Source: Picosynechococcus sp. PCC 7003 (GTDB lineage Bacteria; Cyanobacteriota; Cyanobacteriia; Cyanobacteriales; MRBY01). From it: a DNA stretch of 64,000 bases. This document shows positions 27,596-35,804 of this stretch, piece by piece. The number at the start of each line of letters is the position of its first letter. Positions within the stretch are counted from its first letter, which is position 1. The notes under the pieces are model-generated. The model did no database searches and was not told the origin of the DNA. It saw only the letters and a program-made list of their open reading frames with translations. Made by a program: the position numbers and the translations under genes. Location: the NCBI RefSeq assembly GCF_001693255.1, contig NZ_CP016474.1, forward strand, positions 1,134,661-1,198,660, given 5' to 3'.

Positions 27596-28495
27596 TAGTA
27601 AATTCGAATAAAGAATGGAGGAAAAAGATGTATAGCTTAGACCTCAGAACAAGAGTGGTGAACTTTGTCCGCTCTGGCGGCAGCAAAGCAGAGGCTGCAA
27701 GACGCTATGAAGTTTCAGAAGCGACAGTCTATAGTTGGCTCAAGCGTCCCGACCTGAAACCAACAGTAGTGAATCGTCGTCGTCGTAAGCTCGACTGGCA
27801 AGCAGTCGCCGAGCATGTCAGGCAGTATCCAGAAGCAAGACTGCTCGATAGAGCCAAGCACTTTGGGGTGACCACAAGTTCAATGCATTATGCCCTCAAA
27901 CAGATGAAGATAACGAGAAAAAAAACAGCAAAAATATCGAGAGCGTAACCATCGAGAACGGCAACAATATCTCAGAGAACTACGAGAGTTACTCCAAAGG
28001 GTAGGAGCAGAGAAATTAGCCTTTATCGATGAATCAGGTTTCGATAACCGCGTGCATCGAAGACATGGATGGGCACCCAGAGGTCAGAAATTATTTGGAG
28101 AGAGGACAGGAAAACGCGAAAAGCGAGAGAATCTGTTGGCCGCTCGACAAGAGGGCAAGATGATTGCCCCGATGTTGGTCACAGGAAGCGTGAATGCCAT
28201 CTGTTTTGAGACATGGTTATCCCATTGGTTGATGCCGCAGCTGAAGGAGAACTCAATATTAGTCATGGATAATGCTCCAATTCACCGCAAAAGCAGGATA
28301 AGGGAACTCGCCGACCAGAAGGGTCACATCGTCAAGTTTCTGCCAAAGTACTCCCCAGATTTCAACAAAATAGAACATGATTTTGCTGCTCTCAAGAAGA
28401 GAAGGGAATATTTGCCGGAGGGAACCAGTCTTGACCAGCTTATTAGAGATTATTGCGATGACCCTTAATCCTCTAGAACTTATTCGAATTAACTA
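27596..28495 (+). mobile_element. IS630-type insertion sequence, 900 bp
   Basis: The terminal inverted repeats TAGTAAATTCGAATAA (27596-27611) and TTATTCGAATTAACTA (28480-28495) match at 15 of 16 positions. TA dinucleotides flank both ends (27594-27595, 28496-28497), the target duplication expected of the IS630/Tc1 group. One transposase gene in two frames fills the element. It separates the sensor kinase from the response regulator. Intact ends with one mismatch indicate a fairly recent insertion. Confidence 0.92.
27628..28468 (+). pseudogene. IS630-family transposase in two overlapping frames
   Basis: The first frame (27628-27948, 106 aa) is the DNA-binding half: MYSLDLRTRVVNFVRSGGSK with helix-turn-helix AARRYEVSEATVYSWLKRP. 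The second frame, open from about 27914 to 28468, holds the DDE catalytic half: FIDESGF (first Asp), ILVMDNAPIHRKS (second Asp), and YSPDFNKIEHDFAALKKR (Glu). A run of eight A residues (27918-27925) lies at the junction, and the downstream frame is +1 relative to the first. Either programmed frameshifting or transcript slippage at the A-run makes a fused protein, or one base has been lost. All three catalytic residues remain. Confidence 0.88.
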
Positions 28496-28626
28496 TAACA
28501 GAAAAACTTAAGGTACCCATGGGGTCACACCCCTAGATAGGTTCGATAAGATCGAGGTCAATAGTATATTTTGAAAAATTTAGAGTCATCGTAGCCTAGA
28601 CCCTTTGGCTTCTAACCCAAACGCCC

Positions 28627-29145
28627 TTGACCCAAACGCCAAACGCCCCCATCTACCATGCTTGTTCTTTGACGGCCATCCAACGCTCCATTTTGATGGT
28701 GGATGATCAACCTGGCTATCTAGAGTTGATGGCAGAAGTCATCGAAGAATATTTCCCAGAATTAGACCTCCAGACAGCCCCAGATGGGGAACAAGCCTGG
28801 CAGTTTCTCAACCAAGGACAATCCCCTGTCCCGTCGACATCTGAGAGCCCCTGGAATTGGATTTATCCATCGTTGATTATTTCAGACTTAAATTTGCCCA
28901 AAATATCCGGCGTCGAACTCCTCCATCGCATCAAACATGATCCTTATCTCCAGGCGATCCCCGTGATTATTTTCAGCACCTCCCAGGCCGAACAAGATAT
29001 CTTGCGTTGCTACCAGGCCCAGGCAAATTGCTTCATCACGAAGCCTGATAACGTGGATGATTTCTTTAGCGTGGTGCAGCAAATCATTGCTTTTTGGTTA
29101 AATTTGGTGGCTTTACCCCATTTTCCGCCGCAACAGATCCCTTGA
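28627..29145 (+). CDS. response regulator, single receiver domain
   Basis: The 172-aa protein is a lone CheY-like receiver: ILMVDDQPGY (acidic pair), LIISDLNLPKISGVELL (phospho-acceptor Asp), VIIFSTS (Thr/Ser switch), and CFITKPDNVDDF (conserved Lys). There is no output domain, only a short tail. No ATG is in frame upstream; TTG 28627 or TTG 28669 must start it. The original leader may have been lost with the IS insertion. The sequence CCCAAACGCC is repeated at the 5' end (28616 and 28631). Probable partner of the kinase at 24947. Confidence 0.85.
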   Translation: MTQTPNAPIYHACSLTAIQRSILMVDDQPGYLELMAEVIEEYFPELDLQTAPDGEQAWQFLNQGQSPVPSTSESPWNWIYPSLIISDLNLPKISGVELLHRIKHDPYLQAIPVIIFSTSQAEQDILRCYQAQANCFITKPDNVDDFFSVVQQIIAFWLNLVALPHFPPQQIP

Positions 29146-29204
29146 GACAATTTTGACGTATAGTTTTAGGTCTATTTTTCGGTTATCGCAGTTAGGGAAT
29201 GTCC

Positions 29205-30098
29205 ATGTCTCAATTTGCCTTACAAGATTTCATTGGTTCTGAAGTGGAACGGAATTACACCGAATCTCCGGTGGTTATTTTGCCCATTCCCTATGAAGCC
29301 ACAACCACCTATCGCAAAGGGTGTGAATGGGGGCCGGATGCCTTGTTAGAAGCGTCCCACCAGTTGGAATGTTATGACGATGAGTTGCGCCGGGAAACTT
29401 GTTTTGATGTGGGGATTTTTACCCATGGGGCGATCGCCGATACACGCCAGAATCCCGAACTGTCCGCCGAGGAAATGTTAGCAGTCACCAGCGAGACTAC
29501 CCAAAATCTGCTGCAAGATGGCAAATTTGTCATTGCCCTGGGGGGAGAACACGCCATCACCACAGGCGTTGTCAAAGGGCATCTGGAGTTTTACCAAGAA
29601 CCCTTTACAGTGGTGCAAATTGACGCCCATGCAGATCTGCGCCAGAGCTACGAAGGCTCCGAACACAACCATGCTTGCATTATGCGACGGGTGATGGATT
29701 TGGGGTTGCCGAGTTTGCCTGTGGCGATCCGGAGTCTCTGTCGGGAAGAAGCGGATCTATTAGCCGCGAAAGAAATTCCTGTCATTTGGGCTTGGGATAT
29801 GCAAAATGACCCCAACTGGATTGACAGGGCGATCGCCAATATTAAAACCGAAAAAGTCTTCCTCACCATTGACCTAGACGGCATTGATCCGACCCTCATC
29901 GCTGGTGTCGGCACTCCCGAACCCGGTGGCATGGATTGGTACAGCACCCTACGTTTCCTGCGTCGCCTGTTCCGGGAAAAACAGGTGATCGGCTGCGACA
30001 TTATGGAACTGGCACCTCTAGATGACTCTGTAGTGTCTGAGTATACCGCCGCCAAGCTCGTGTATAAACTAATCGGCTACTGGTACGAAAATCGCTAA
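29205..30098 (+). CDS. speB: agmatinase/ureohydrolase family protein
   Basis: Ureohydrolases split agmatine (or a related guanidine) to urea with a Mn2+ pair. Metal-binding blocks are all present: LGGEHAITTG, QIDAHADLRQSYEGSEHNHA, and LTIDLDGIDPTL, plus the C-terminal DIMELAPLDDS. The protein is about 297 aa, the normal size. Of two in-frame ATGs (29199, 29205) the second is preferred because AGGGA lies six bases before it. In cyanobacteria some members of this group hydrolyse other guanidino compounds, so the exact substrate is uncertain. Confidence 0.9.
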   Translation: MSQFALQDFIGSEVERNYTESPVVILPIPYEATTTYRKGCEWGPDALLEASHQLECYDDELRRETCFDVGIFTHGAIADTRQNPELSAEEMLAVTSETTQNLLQDGKFVIALGGEHAITTGVVKGHLEFYQEPFTVVQIDAHADLRQSYEGSEHNHACIMRRVMDLGLPSLPVAIRSLCREEADLLAAKEIPVIWAWDMQNDPNWIDRAIANIKTEKVFLTIDLDGIDPTLIAGVGTPEPGGMDWYSTLRFLRRLFREKQVIGCDIMELAPLDDSVVSEYTAAKLVYKLIGYWYENR

Positions 30099-30210
30099 AC
30101 TTCTCCAGAGGCTTGAAGCGGGGCTGATCCCAAGGCCCACTGTAGAGATCTGCTCTGGCCTTAAGGAATAATACAGTTGTCAATTCTTAGATCATCCGAC
30201 TCTTAATTCC

Positions 30211-30822
30211 ATGACGCCCCTTTCCCTCGGCCAAGCGGCCCCTAATTTTACCCTCACCAATGCCCAAGGCGAACCCCGTACCCTAGCGGACTACGGCGGC
30301 AAATGGCTCATTTTTTATTTCTACCCCAAGGACAATACCCCCGGTTGCACCACCGAAGCGCTAGATTTTACGGCCCTTGCTTCCGAATTTACAGCTTTAG
30401 ATGCCGTGATCGTAGGGGTTAGTCCCGATTCGGAAAAATCCCATGGCCGTTTCATTGAAAAGAAAGAATTAACCATCGAACTGTTGAGTGATCCTGACCA
30501 TCAAACTGCCGAGGCCTACGGGGTCTGGCAACTGAAAAAATTCATGGGTAAAGAATATATGGGAATCGTTCGGAGCACGTTTTTGATTGATCCCCAGGGT
30601 CAAGTGGCGGCAATTTGGTCAAAGGCCACGCCCAAACAGTGCTGGAGACGCTCAAGGCGCAACTGTCGGGAAATTAATTTAGCAAAGAGTTTGGTGATCC
30701 CGTTGGCGACGGGCTTCATAGAGCATCAGCGCACAGGCGATCGCCACATTGAGCGATTCCACCCCTGGCCCCATGGGAATCTGTACCGTTTCGTTGGCGA
30801 GGCGGGCGATCACTGGGGATAA
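30211..30822 (+). CDS. bcp: BCP-type peroxiredoxin with frameshifted C-terminus
   Basis: The first 138 residues are a standard thiol peroxidase: FYFYPKDNTPGCTTEALDF with peroxidatic Cys46 and no second Cys five residues on (1-Cys form), then VIVGVSPDSEKSH and RSTFLIDPQGQVAAIWSK. After IWSK the frame departs from the family. In another frame, starting at base 30624, the expected ending GHAQTVLETLKAQLSGN is read to a TAA at 30675-30677, one base before the stop of the convergent neighbour. A small deletion (about 13 bases by family comparison) near 30621-30624 explains this. The present ORF runs on over 144 bp of the antisense trmH gene. Catalytic core intact; C-terminal helix lost, or a sequencing error. 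Confidence 0.88.
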   Translation: MTPLSLGQAAPNFTLTNAQGEPRTLADYGGKWLIFYFYPKDNTPGCTTEALDFTALASEFTALDAVIVGVSPDSEKSHGRFIEKKELTIELLSDPDHQTAEAYGVWQLKKFMGKEYMGIVRSTFLIDPQGQVAAIWSKATPKQCWRRSRRNCREINLAKSLVIPLATGFIEHQRTGDRHIERFHPWPHGNLYRFVGEAGDHWG

Positions 30823-31467
30823 ACCAGCCCCTTCGTTACCCAACAAAATCAAACTCGGTTGTCGCCAGTCGATATCCCAATAGGTTTTGGTCGCCTGGGG
30901 CAGGGTAGCCACAATCTGCACCCCCTGGGCGCGATACCGTTGCAGTTGTTCAGCAAAGGTGGGAATGACCACAGGCGTCGTCTGGAACCAAGCCCCCACC
31001 GAGGCCCGCAACACCTTCGGATTACTGGGGTTGACGCTGTCATGGCTCAGTAACAGACCATCGACCGCCGTGGCCGTGGCCGTGCGAATAATCGTCCCCA
31101 GGTTACCCGGATCTTGGAGTCGCTCCACTGCAACCCCCAGTTGGAGGGTTTGGGGTGGGGTTTGGGAAATCAATGCTTGGTTGAGGGTTGCGACGATGCC
31201 ATCGGGATTCACCGTGGTTGCTACCTTTTGCAGCACCTCTTCAGAAACCAAGGTTTGGCGATCGCCTTTGAGTTGACTGGCCAATGTCGGATATTTCCTC
31301 TGCCAAGCTTCCGTAAACAGTACCGTCTCAAAGGTAAATCCCTTGGCGATCGCCGCCTCGATTAAATTTGTCCCCTCGAGTAGTAAATAACCCCGCTTCT
31401 GCCGCTCCCGCCCTTGGTGCAGCTTCCGAATCTCCTTAACCAGTGGGTTTTGTAAACTTGTGAGCAT
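30679..31467 (-). CDS. TrmH/SpoU-family RNA 2'-O-methyltransferase
   Basis: The 262-aa SPOUT enzyme has an N-terminal L30e-like substrate-binding domain (LTSLQNPLVKEIRKLHQGRERQKRGYLLLEG, kept to short blocks: VKEIRKL, LLLEGTNLIEAA) and the knotted methylase core with RLQDPGNLGTIIRTA, LILLGNEGAGLSPVI and VESLNVAIACALMLYEARRQ. It methylates a ribose in rRNA or tRNA; which nucleotide is not evident. It converges with bcp and would have been separated from it by a single base before the bcp frameshift. Confidence 0.92.
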   Translation of the reverse strand: MLTSLQNPLVKEIRKLHQGRERQKRGYLLLEGTNLIEAAIAKGFTFETVLFTEAWQRKYPTLASQLKGDRQTLVSEEVLQKVATTVNPDGIVATLNQALISQTPPQTLQLGVAVERLQDPGNLGTIIRTATATAVDGLLLSHDSVNPSNPKVLRASVGAWFQTTPVVIPTFAEQLQRYRAQGVQIVATLPQATKTYWDIDWRQPSLILLGNEGAGLSPVIARLANETVQIPMGPGVESLNVAIACALMLYEARRQRDHQTLC

Positions 31468-31537
31468 CTTTACATTATTAACCTTGCCGTTGCCGTCGAA
31501 GGGCCTAGGGCAAAGTTAACAATTTCTGAAGGGTGAA

Positions 31538-31623
31538 TGCGGAACGCGAGACTTGAACTCGCAAGGGATAAAACTCCCACTAGAACCTGAATCTAGCGCG
31601 TCTACCAATTCCGCCAGTTCCGC
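31538..31623 (-). tRNA. tRNA-Leu (CAG)
   Basis: The minus strand folds as a class II tRNA: acceptor GCGGAAC/GTTCCGC with discriminator A, D arm with AATTGGTAGA, anticodon stem CTAGA/TCTAG with loop TTCAGGT (anticodon CAG), a long variable arm, and T arm GTTCAAGTC. 86 nt, CCA not encoded. It lies between the divergent trmH and murA genes in a 357-bp gap. Confidence 0.96.
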
Positions 31624-31824
31624 AGGTGAATATGTAATCACACAATCAACAATTATTACTTGAACTGCGAGGGGCGTCAAGTCAATTGCTAAAAGATTAT
31701 CTATCGCTAAGGAACCTATTCTAAACCATGAACAAAAAAGTGTAATTTTGATCAACATAGACCAAGACTTTCCGGTAGAATCAAGACGAAAATTTGACAA
31801 AATTTCCCCATCTTCTTTCCATTT

Positions 31825-33159
31825 GTGGAGGATCGACCCATTAAAACTTCTGCCCCCCCCCTCACCAGCCCCAGCACGACCACCGAAACCATCCTCAAAA
31901 TTGAAGGACAACACCCCCTCAGTGGCGAAGTCAAGATCAGTGGCGCAAAAAATTCAGCCCTCGCCATCATGGCCGGCACCCTGCTCTGTAGCGATCAATG
32001 TCGCCTGACAAATATTCCTAACCTCGCTGATATCAAGCGTATGGTGGAGGTGATCGCCGCTTTGGGCGTTAATATTACTGCTGCTCCCGGTAGTCTTGAC
32101 TTTGATACCCGTCACCTCAGCACCACCGAAGCCCCCTATGAACTGGTTTCTAAATTGCGGGCCAGCTTTTTTATCATTGGGCCTCTCCTCGCTCGTCTAG
32201 GGGAAGCAAAGGTACCGATGCCAGGGGGCTGTGCTATTGGGGCAAGGCCGGTAGATCTTCATGTCCGAGGGCTCCAGGCTATGGGGGCAGATGTGATCAT
32301 TGAACATGGAGTTGTCCAAGCAAAAATTAGGGGTAATCGCCGCCGACTGCAGGGGACAAAAATTTATCTGGATTATCCCAGTGTTGGGGCGACAGAAACC
32401 CTGATGATGGCAGCAACCCTCGCAGAAGGGGAAACAGTGCTGGAAAATGCCGCCCAGGAACCGGAGATCGTCGATCTGGCCAATTTTTGTCGCTCCATGG
32501 GGGCCAAAATTACAGGGGATGGCAGCAATAAAATTGTGATTCAAGGGTGCGATCGCCTCCACACCACCGATTATCCAATCATCCCTGACCGCATTGAAGC
32601 AGGGACTTTTCTCGTGGCAGGGGCCATTACCCAGTCAGAATTTAGTATATTTCCCGTCGTCCCAGACCACCTTTTACCGGTGATTGCCAAGCTCGAAGCA
32701 ACGGGAACAAAAGTAATTGCCGAAGGGCCAAACCGTCTTCGCATTAAACCCCAAGGGATTCTCCGGGCGACAGATATTGAAACATTGCCCTATCCCGGTT
32801 TTCCCACGGATATGCAAGCCCAATTCATGGCGTTACTTACCCTCTGTGAAGGTAGCAGTGTGGTCACGGAAACGGTCTTTGAAAATCGGATGCACCACGT
32901 AGCAGAATTTAAGCGCATGGGGGCGGATGTCAAGGTCAAGGGCAATAACGCCATTATCAAAGGCGTTCCTTTCTTATCTGGGGCGCCGGTCATGGCAACA
33001 GATCTCCGGGCTTCAGCAGCCTTGGTTTTGGTCGGTTTAGCGGCTGAGGGGACAACCATCATGCGCGAAGTGCACCATATGGATCGCGGCTACGATGACC
33101 TCGAAGGGAAGTTCAAGGCTCTCGGTGCAAAAATCGAACGTCTGACCGCCACCCTCTAA
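31825..33159 (+). CDS. murA: UDP-N-acetylglucosamine 1-carboxyvinyltransferase
   Basis: MurA commits UDP-GlcNAc to peptidoglycan by transferring enolpyruvate. The 444-aa protein has [19 protein letters not shown] at the start of the fold, the catalytic-cysteine loop [31 protein letters not shown], and the C-terminal [13 protein letters not shown] and [14 protein letters not shown] blocks. The N-terminal 25 residues (Ser/Thr/Pro-rich) precede the usual family start; GTG 31825 is the only in-frame standard start before the core. A clear terminator follows. Confidence 0.96.
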   Translation: MEDRPIKTSAPPLTSPSTTTETILKIEGQHPLSGEVKISGAKNSALAIMAGTLLCSDQCRLTNIPNLADIKRMVEVIAALGVNITAAPGSLDFDTRHLSTTEAPYELVSKLRASFFIIGPLLARLGEAKVPMPGGCAIGARPVDLHVRGLQAMGADVIIEHGVVQAKIRGNRRRLQGTKIYLDYPSVGATETLMMAATLAEGETVLENAAQEPEIVDLANFCRSMGAKITGDGSNKIVIQGCDRLHTTDYPIIPDRIEAGTFLVAGAITQSEFSIFPVVPDHLLPVIAKLEATGTKVIAEGPNRLRIKPQGILRATDIETLPYPGFPTDMQAQFMALLTLCEGSSVVTETVFENRMHHVAEFKRMGADVKVKGNNAIIKGVPFLSGAPVMATDLRASAALVLVGLAAEGTTIMREVHHMDRGYDDLEGKFKALGAKIERLTATL

Positions 33160-33196
33160 CCACTCTTTCAATTCCTTTAAATTTAAGAAACACAAG

Positions 33197-33225
33197 AAGG
33201 TTCAGCCCCAGGGTTGAGCCTTTTT
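33197..33225 (+). terminator. intrinsic terminator of murA
   Basis: AGGTTCA / TGAGCCT stem (one wobble) around CCCCAGGGT-rich loop, then TTTTT, 38 bases after the murA stop. Confidence 0.85.
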
Positions 33226-33297
33226 CTATTGTGGTTCTCCCCAAAGCCAAAAATAACGATCACGGCCCAAGGAGCAATCGTTTTAGCTGATCGCGGA

Positions 33298-33332
33298 GAA
33301 GCCCCGCGCTGTAATTTTAATTCAGCGTCGGG
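33298..33332 (+). repeat. left-flank copy of the TnpB-element hairpin
   Basis: GAAGCCCCGCGCTG...CAGCGTCGGGA here matches GAAGCCCGCGCTG...AGCGTCGGGA at the right end, differing in loop (TAATTTTAATT versus TACCATTAGGTG). It lies 88 bp before the tnpB start. It may be the right-end remnant of an earlier, now lost element or a second guide-RNA scaffold. Confidence 0.6.
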
Positions 33333-33419
33333 ATGAGGAGCGGTGAGTCGGAGCGAAGCAGAGACGAACAACTCTAGGGAGTTACTGATTTCCTCCTAAG
33401 ATCCTGATATGATCGAAAA

Positions 33420-34625
33420 ATGCTTAACCTGACTTACGAATACAGGCTCTATCCGACGGTCAATCAATCTTCCAAAATGGAGGAATGGCTGGACACGTGC
33501 AAGCGCGTCTATAACTACGCCTTGGCAGAACGTCGTGACTGGATTCAGTCCCGTAAGTGCCCAGTTAATGCTTGTAGTATTCAGCGGGAATTTATTTATC
33601 CCATGGATGCGGAAAAACCGACTTATTACAGTCAAAAGCGAAATTTGACCGCTGCGCGAAAAGAGAGTCCTTTTCTGCAAAACGTTCATTCTCAAGTGCT
33701 CCAGGACGTAATGGGTCGGCTGGAAAAGGCATTTAACGCCCTGTGGAATAGTGGGTTCGGATTCCCACGGTTTAAGAAGCGTTTTCGCAGCTTTAACTTT
33801 CCGCAGTTGGGGAAAAATCCCATTGACAGCAATCGAATCAAGCTGCCGGTATTTGGCTGGGTTAAGACCGTAATGCACCGCCCGATCCCTGATGGGTTTG
33901 AGGCGAAGCAAGCACGGGTCGTTAAACGCGCTTCTGGTTGGTATATCCAGCTAGTTATCCAAAGCGACGTTAAAATCCCATATCCTGTCATTGGAGGTCA
34001 CGCCATCGGGATTGATGTGGGATTGACCGATTTTGTTGCGACATCAGACAACGAGTTAATTGCGAGACCCCGATTCTTTGTGGAGGCACAACACAGGCTG
34101 AAAGTGCTGAACCGTGCCGTTGCCAGAAAGCAGAAAGGGTCAAAGAACCAGCAAAAAGCTCGTCAACGAGTCGCAAGATTTCACGAACGAATTACAAACC
34201 GACGTAAGGACTTTCACCGTAAACTAGCCCATTATCTCTGTGATCAAGCAGGGATGATATTTGCGGAGGAATTAAACCTAAAAGGACTGGCAAAAGGAAT
34301 GCTGGGGAAGCATTGTCTGGATGCTGGGTGGGGACAATTCCTCGATACGCTTAAATGGGTTTGCTTCAAGCGTGGTGTACATTTCCAAAAAGTTGCCGCC
34401 TATGGCACTAGCCAGGAATGCCCATCCTGTGGAGTAGCGGTGAGGAAAGATTTGTCTGTGCGTCGGCATGAATGCCCGGAATGTGGTTACATCACCAATC
34501 GAGATGTGGCTAGCGGACAAGTGATTCGCAATCGTGGACTAATAGCGGTTGGACAGACCGTTCAATCCTGTGGAGCTACGCCCAGTGGGGAGGCTTTGAA
34601 GCAGGAATTTCTTAAGGCGACTTAA
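33420..34625 (+). CDS. tnpB: TnpB RNA-guided nuclease (IS605 OrfB family)
   Basis: The 401-aa TnpB is apparently intact. RuvC-like catalytic residues: Asp199 in IGIDVGLTDF, Glu283 in IFAEELNL, Asp362 in TNRDVASGQ. The inserted zinc ribbon is C334-P-S-C337 and C352-P-E-C355. N-terminal LTYEYRLYPTVNQ and LDTCKRVYNYALAERRD are the family start. TnpB proteins, ancestors of Cas12, use an RNA from the element's 3' end as a guide to cut DNA at empty donor sites, favouring retention of the element. The start ATG follows a purine-rich GATCGAAAA. Confidence 0.95.
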   Translation: MLNLTYEYRLYPTVNQSSKMEEWLDTCKRVYNYALAERRDWIQSRKCPVNACSIQREFIYPMDAEKPTYYSQKRNLTAARKESPFLQNVHSQVLQDVMGRLEKAFNALWNSGFGFPRFKKRFRSFNFPQLGKNPIDSNRIKLPVFGWVKTVMHRPIPDGFEAKQARVVKRASGWYIQLVIQSDVKIPYPVIGGHAIGIDVGLTDFVATSDNELIARPRFFVEAQHRLKVLNRAVARKQKGSKNQQKARQRVARFHERITNRRKDFHRKLAHYLCDQAGMIFAEELNLKGLAKGMLGKHCLDAGWGQFLDTLKWVCFKRGVHFQKVAAYGTSQECPSCGVAVRKDLSVRRHECPECGYITNRDVASGQVIRNRGLIAVGQTVQSCGATPSGEALKQEFLKAT

Positions 34626-34628
34626 GAA

Positions 34629-34669
34629 GCCCGCGCTGTACCATTAGGTGAGCGTCGGGAGTATGTCAC
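34629..34669 (+). ncRNA. right-end segment, probable 3' scaffold of the TnpB guide RNA (reRNA/omegaRNA)
   Basis: Just after the tnpB stop lies a stable hairpin CCCGCGCT..GTACC/GGTG..AGCGTCGGG with a single-base bulge and the terminal GTATGTCAC. In characterised TnpB systems the guide RNA spans the end of tnpB and the right end, and its guide is the adjoining chromosomal DNA. The first 20 bases after the presumed end are TGATTCTGGTTTGTTCAAGG. Boundary set by recalled similarity, not alignment. Confidence 0.55.
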
Positions 34670-34723
34670 TGATTCTGGTTTGTTCAAGGAAAAAATGCTG
34701 GTTTGGGGAAGACTTTCGGAAGA

Positions 34724-35653
34724 TTAAGCGCGATGTTTCAGGGCCTGTACCAATTGGGCCAGTTGCGCTTCGCTAAAGGCGCTGTTCAGGATTTGGGCGG
34801 CCTCCTTGGGTTCTGTGGGAATCAAGATGTAGGGGAGTTGGGCGATCGCCAAATTTTTCAAATCCGTTGGCAAGCTAATGCGCTCTGGTTCGTTGCGTTC
34901 TAAATGGTCGGCAGCTTCTTTAATGCTTTTAATCACAATGGGGGCGAGGGTCGAAAAACGATGGGCCGGATTGGCGATCGCCTTGTGACTTGCCTTCAGG
35001 AGTTTTTGCCAAGATTTCGTCTTTTTATTGAGCTTGGCCAGTTCAATACAGAGCTTTTGGAGTTGCTGGCGAGATTCTGGAGTGGCATCCTGGCGAAATA
35101 GCCCCAACATTTGTTGCAACAGCCCACGGACTTGTGGCCCAAAGGAAGGCTCTGGCGCGGCTGGTGATCCGGTGGGGGCAGGTGTTACTGGCGGCGAAAC
35201 CTCTGGAGTAATTACAGCGCCACGGTTGTCGCTGACGGCGAGACGATCCAAATATTTTTGTAACTCGCTGAACTGGGGATCCGCCTCCGCCATGATTTTT
35301 TCAATTTCTTCTTCCTGGAGGCCAAAAGGACTTTGGAGTTTTTCGAGGAGCTCTTGGAGTACATCATAGGCGCTCAGAAAAAGAGACTTGAGCGTCTCAT
35401 CGACGGTAATCGTATTGTCCTTAAAGACTTTGAACGCATCTTCGAGGCGGTGGGCCGTTTTTTGGATGCTTGTGTAGCCCAACATCGCTGCGCCCCCTTT
35501 CACGGAGTGGGCAGCCCGGAAGAGTTCATTAACCCGTTCGGTATCATCGACCACCTCCGACAGCTCCAGGATGCCCTGTTCTAAGGTTTCGAGGTGTTCT
35601 TTGGCTTCTTCAATGAAATAGCCGAGAATTTTTTGTTGACTGGCGGCATCCAC
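34724..35653 (-). CDS. Hpt-domain phosphotransfer protein
   Basis: Residues 1-110 form a CheA-P1-like Hpt domain with LFRAAHSVKGGAAMLGY (phosphohistidine His49), preceded by ILGYFIEEAKEHLETLEQG. A proline-rich linker (about 150-170) leads to a C-terminal helical domain of about 130 aa that I do not recognise. No kinase or CheW domain follows, so it is a stand-alone phosphotransfer protein, probably taking phosphate from a kinase encoded elsewhere. Length 309 aa. It is transcribed towards the TnpB element. Confidence 0.88.
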   Translation of the reverse strand: MDAASQQKILGYFIEEAKEHLETLEQGILELSEVVDDTERVNELFRAAHSVKGGAAMLGYTSIQKTAHRLEDAFKVFKDNTITVDETLKSLFLSAYDVLQELLEKLQSPFGLQEEEIEKIMAEADPQFSELQKYLDRLAVSDNRGAVITPEVSPPVTPAPTGSPAAPEPSFGPQVRGLLQQMLGLFRQDATPESRQQLQKLCIELAKLNKKTKSWQKLLKASHKAIANPAHRFSTLAPIVIKSIKEAADHLERNEPERISLPTDLKNLAIAQLPYILIPTEPKEAAQILNSAFSEAQLAQLVQALKHRA

Positions 35654-35804
35654 AGTAGATTCTCCTCACACTTTGGGGCTGGGCTTAGACAGATCGAGAG
35701 GCGTCTTAATCACTCTCTTTTAACGTTATCAAGGAACGGTGATTTCAGCTTGGATCGATGGTCGGTTTGGGGGATTTTTATTTTTTGCCAATATTCCCAA
35801 TATT

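Larger units (their letters stand above)
33298..34670 (+). mobile_element. IS200/IS605-type element carrying only TnpB (IS1341-like)
   Basis: An intact tnpB gene is flanked by two similar GC-rich hairpins. The left one is CCCGCGCTG...CAGCGTCGGG (33303-33332). The right one is CCCGCGCTGTACC-ATTA-GGTGAGCGTCGGG (34630-34659), followed by the ending AGTATGTCAC typical of cyanobacterial TnpB right ends. No tyrosine transposase (TnpA) is present. Exact left boundary cannot be fixed. It lies between murA and the Hpt gene in sequence free of HIP1. Confidence 0.7.

Noticed and set aside
35028-35369. 113-aa plus-strand frame inside the Hpt gene
   Set aside because: Ser-rich shadow of the minus-strand Hpt protein with no motif.
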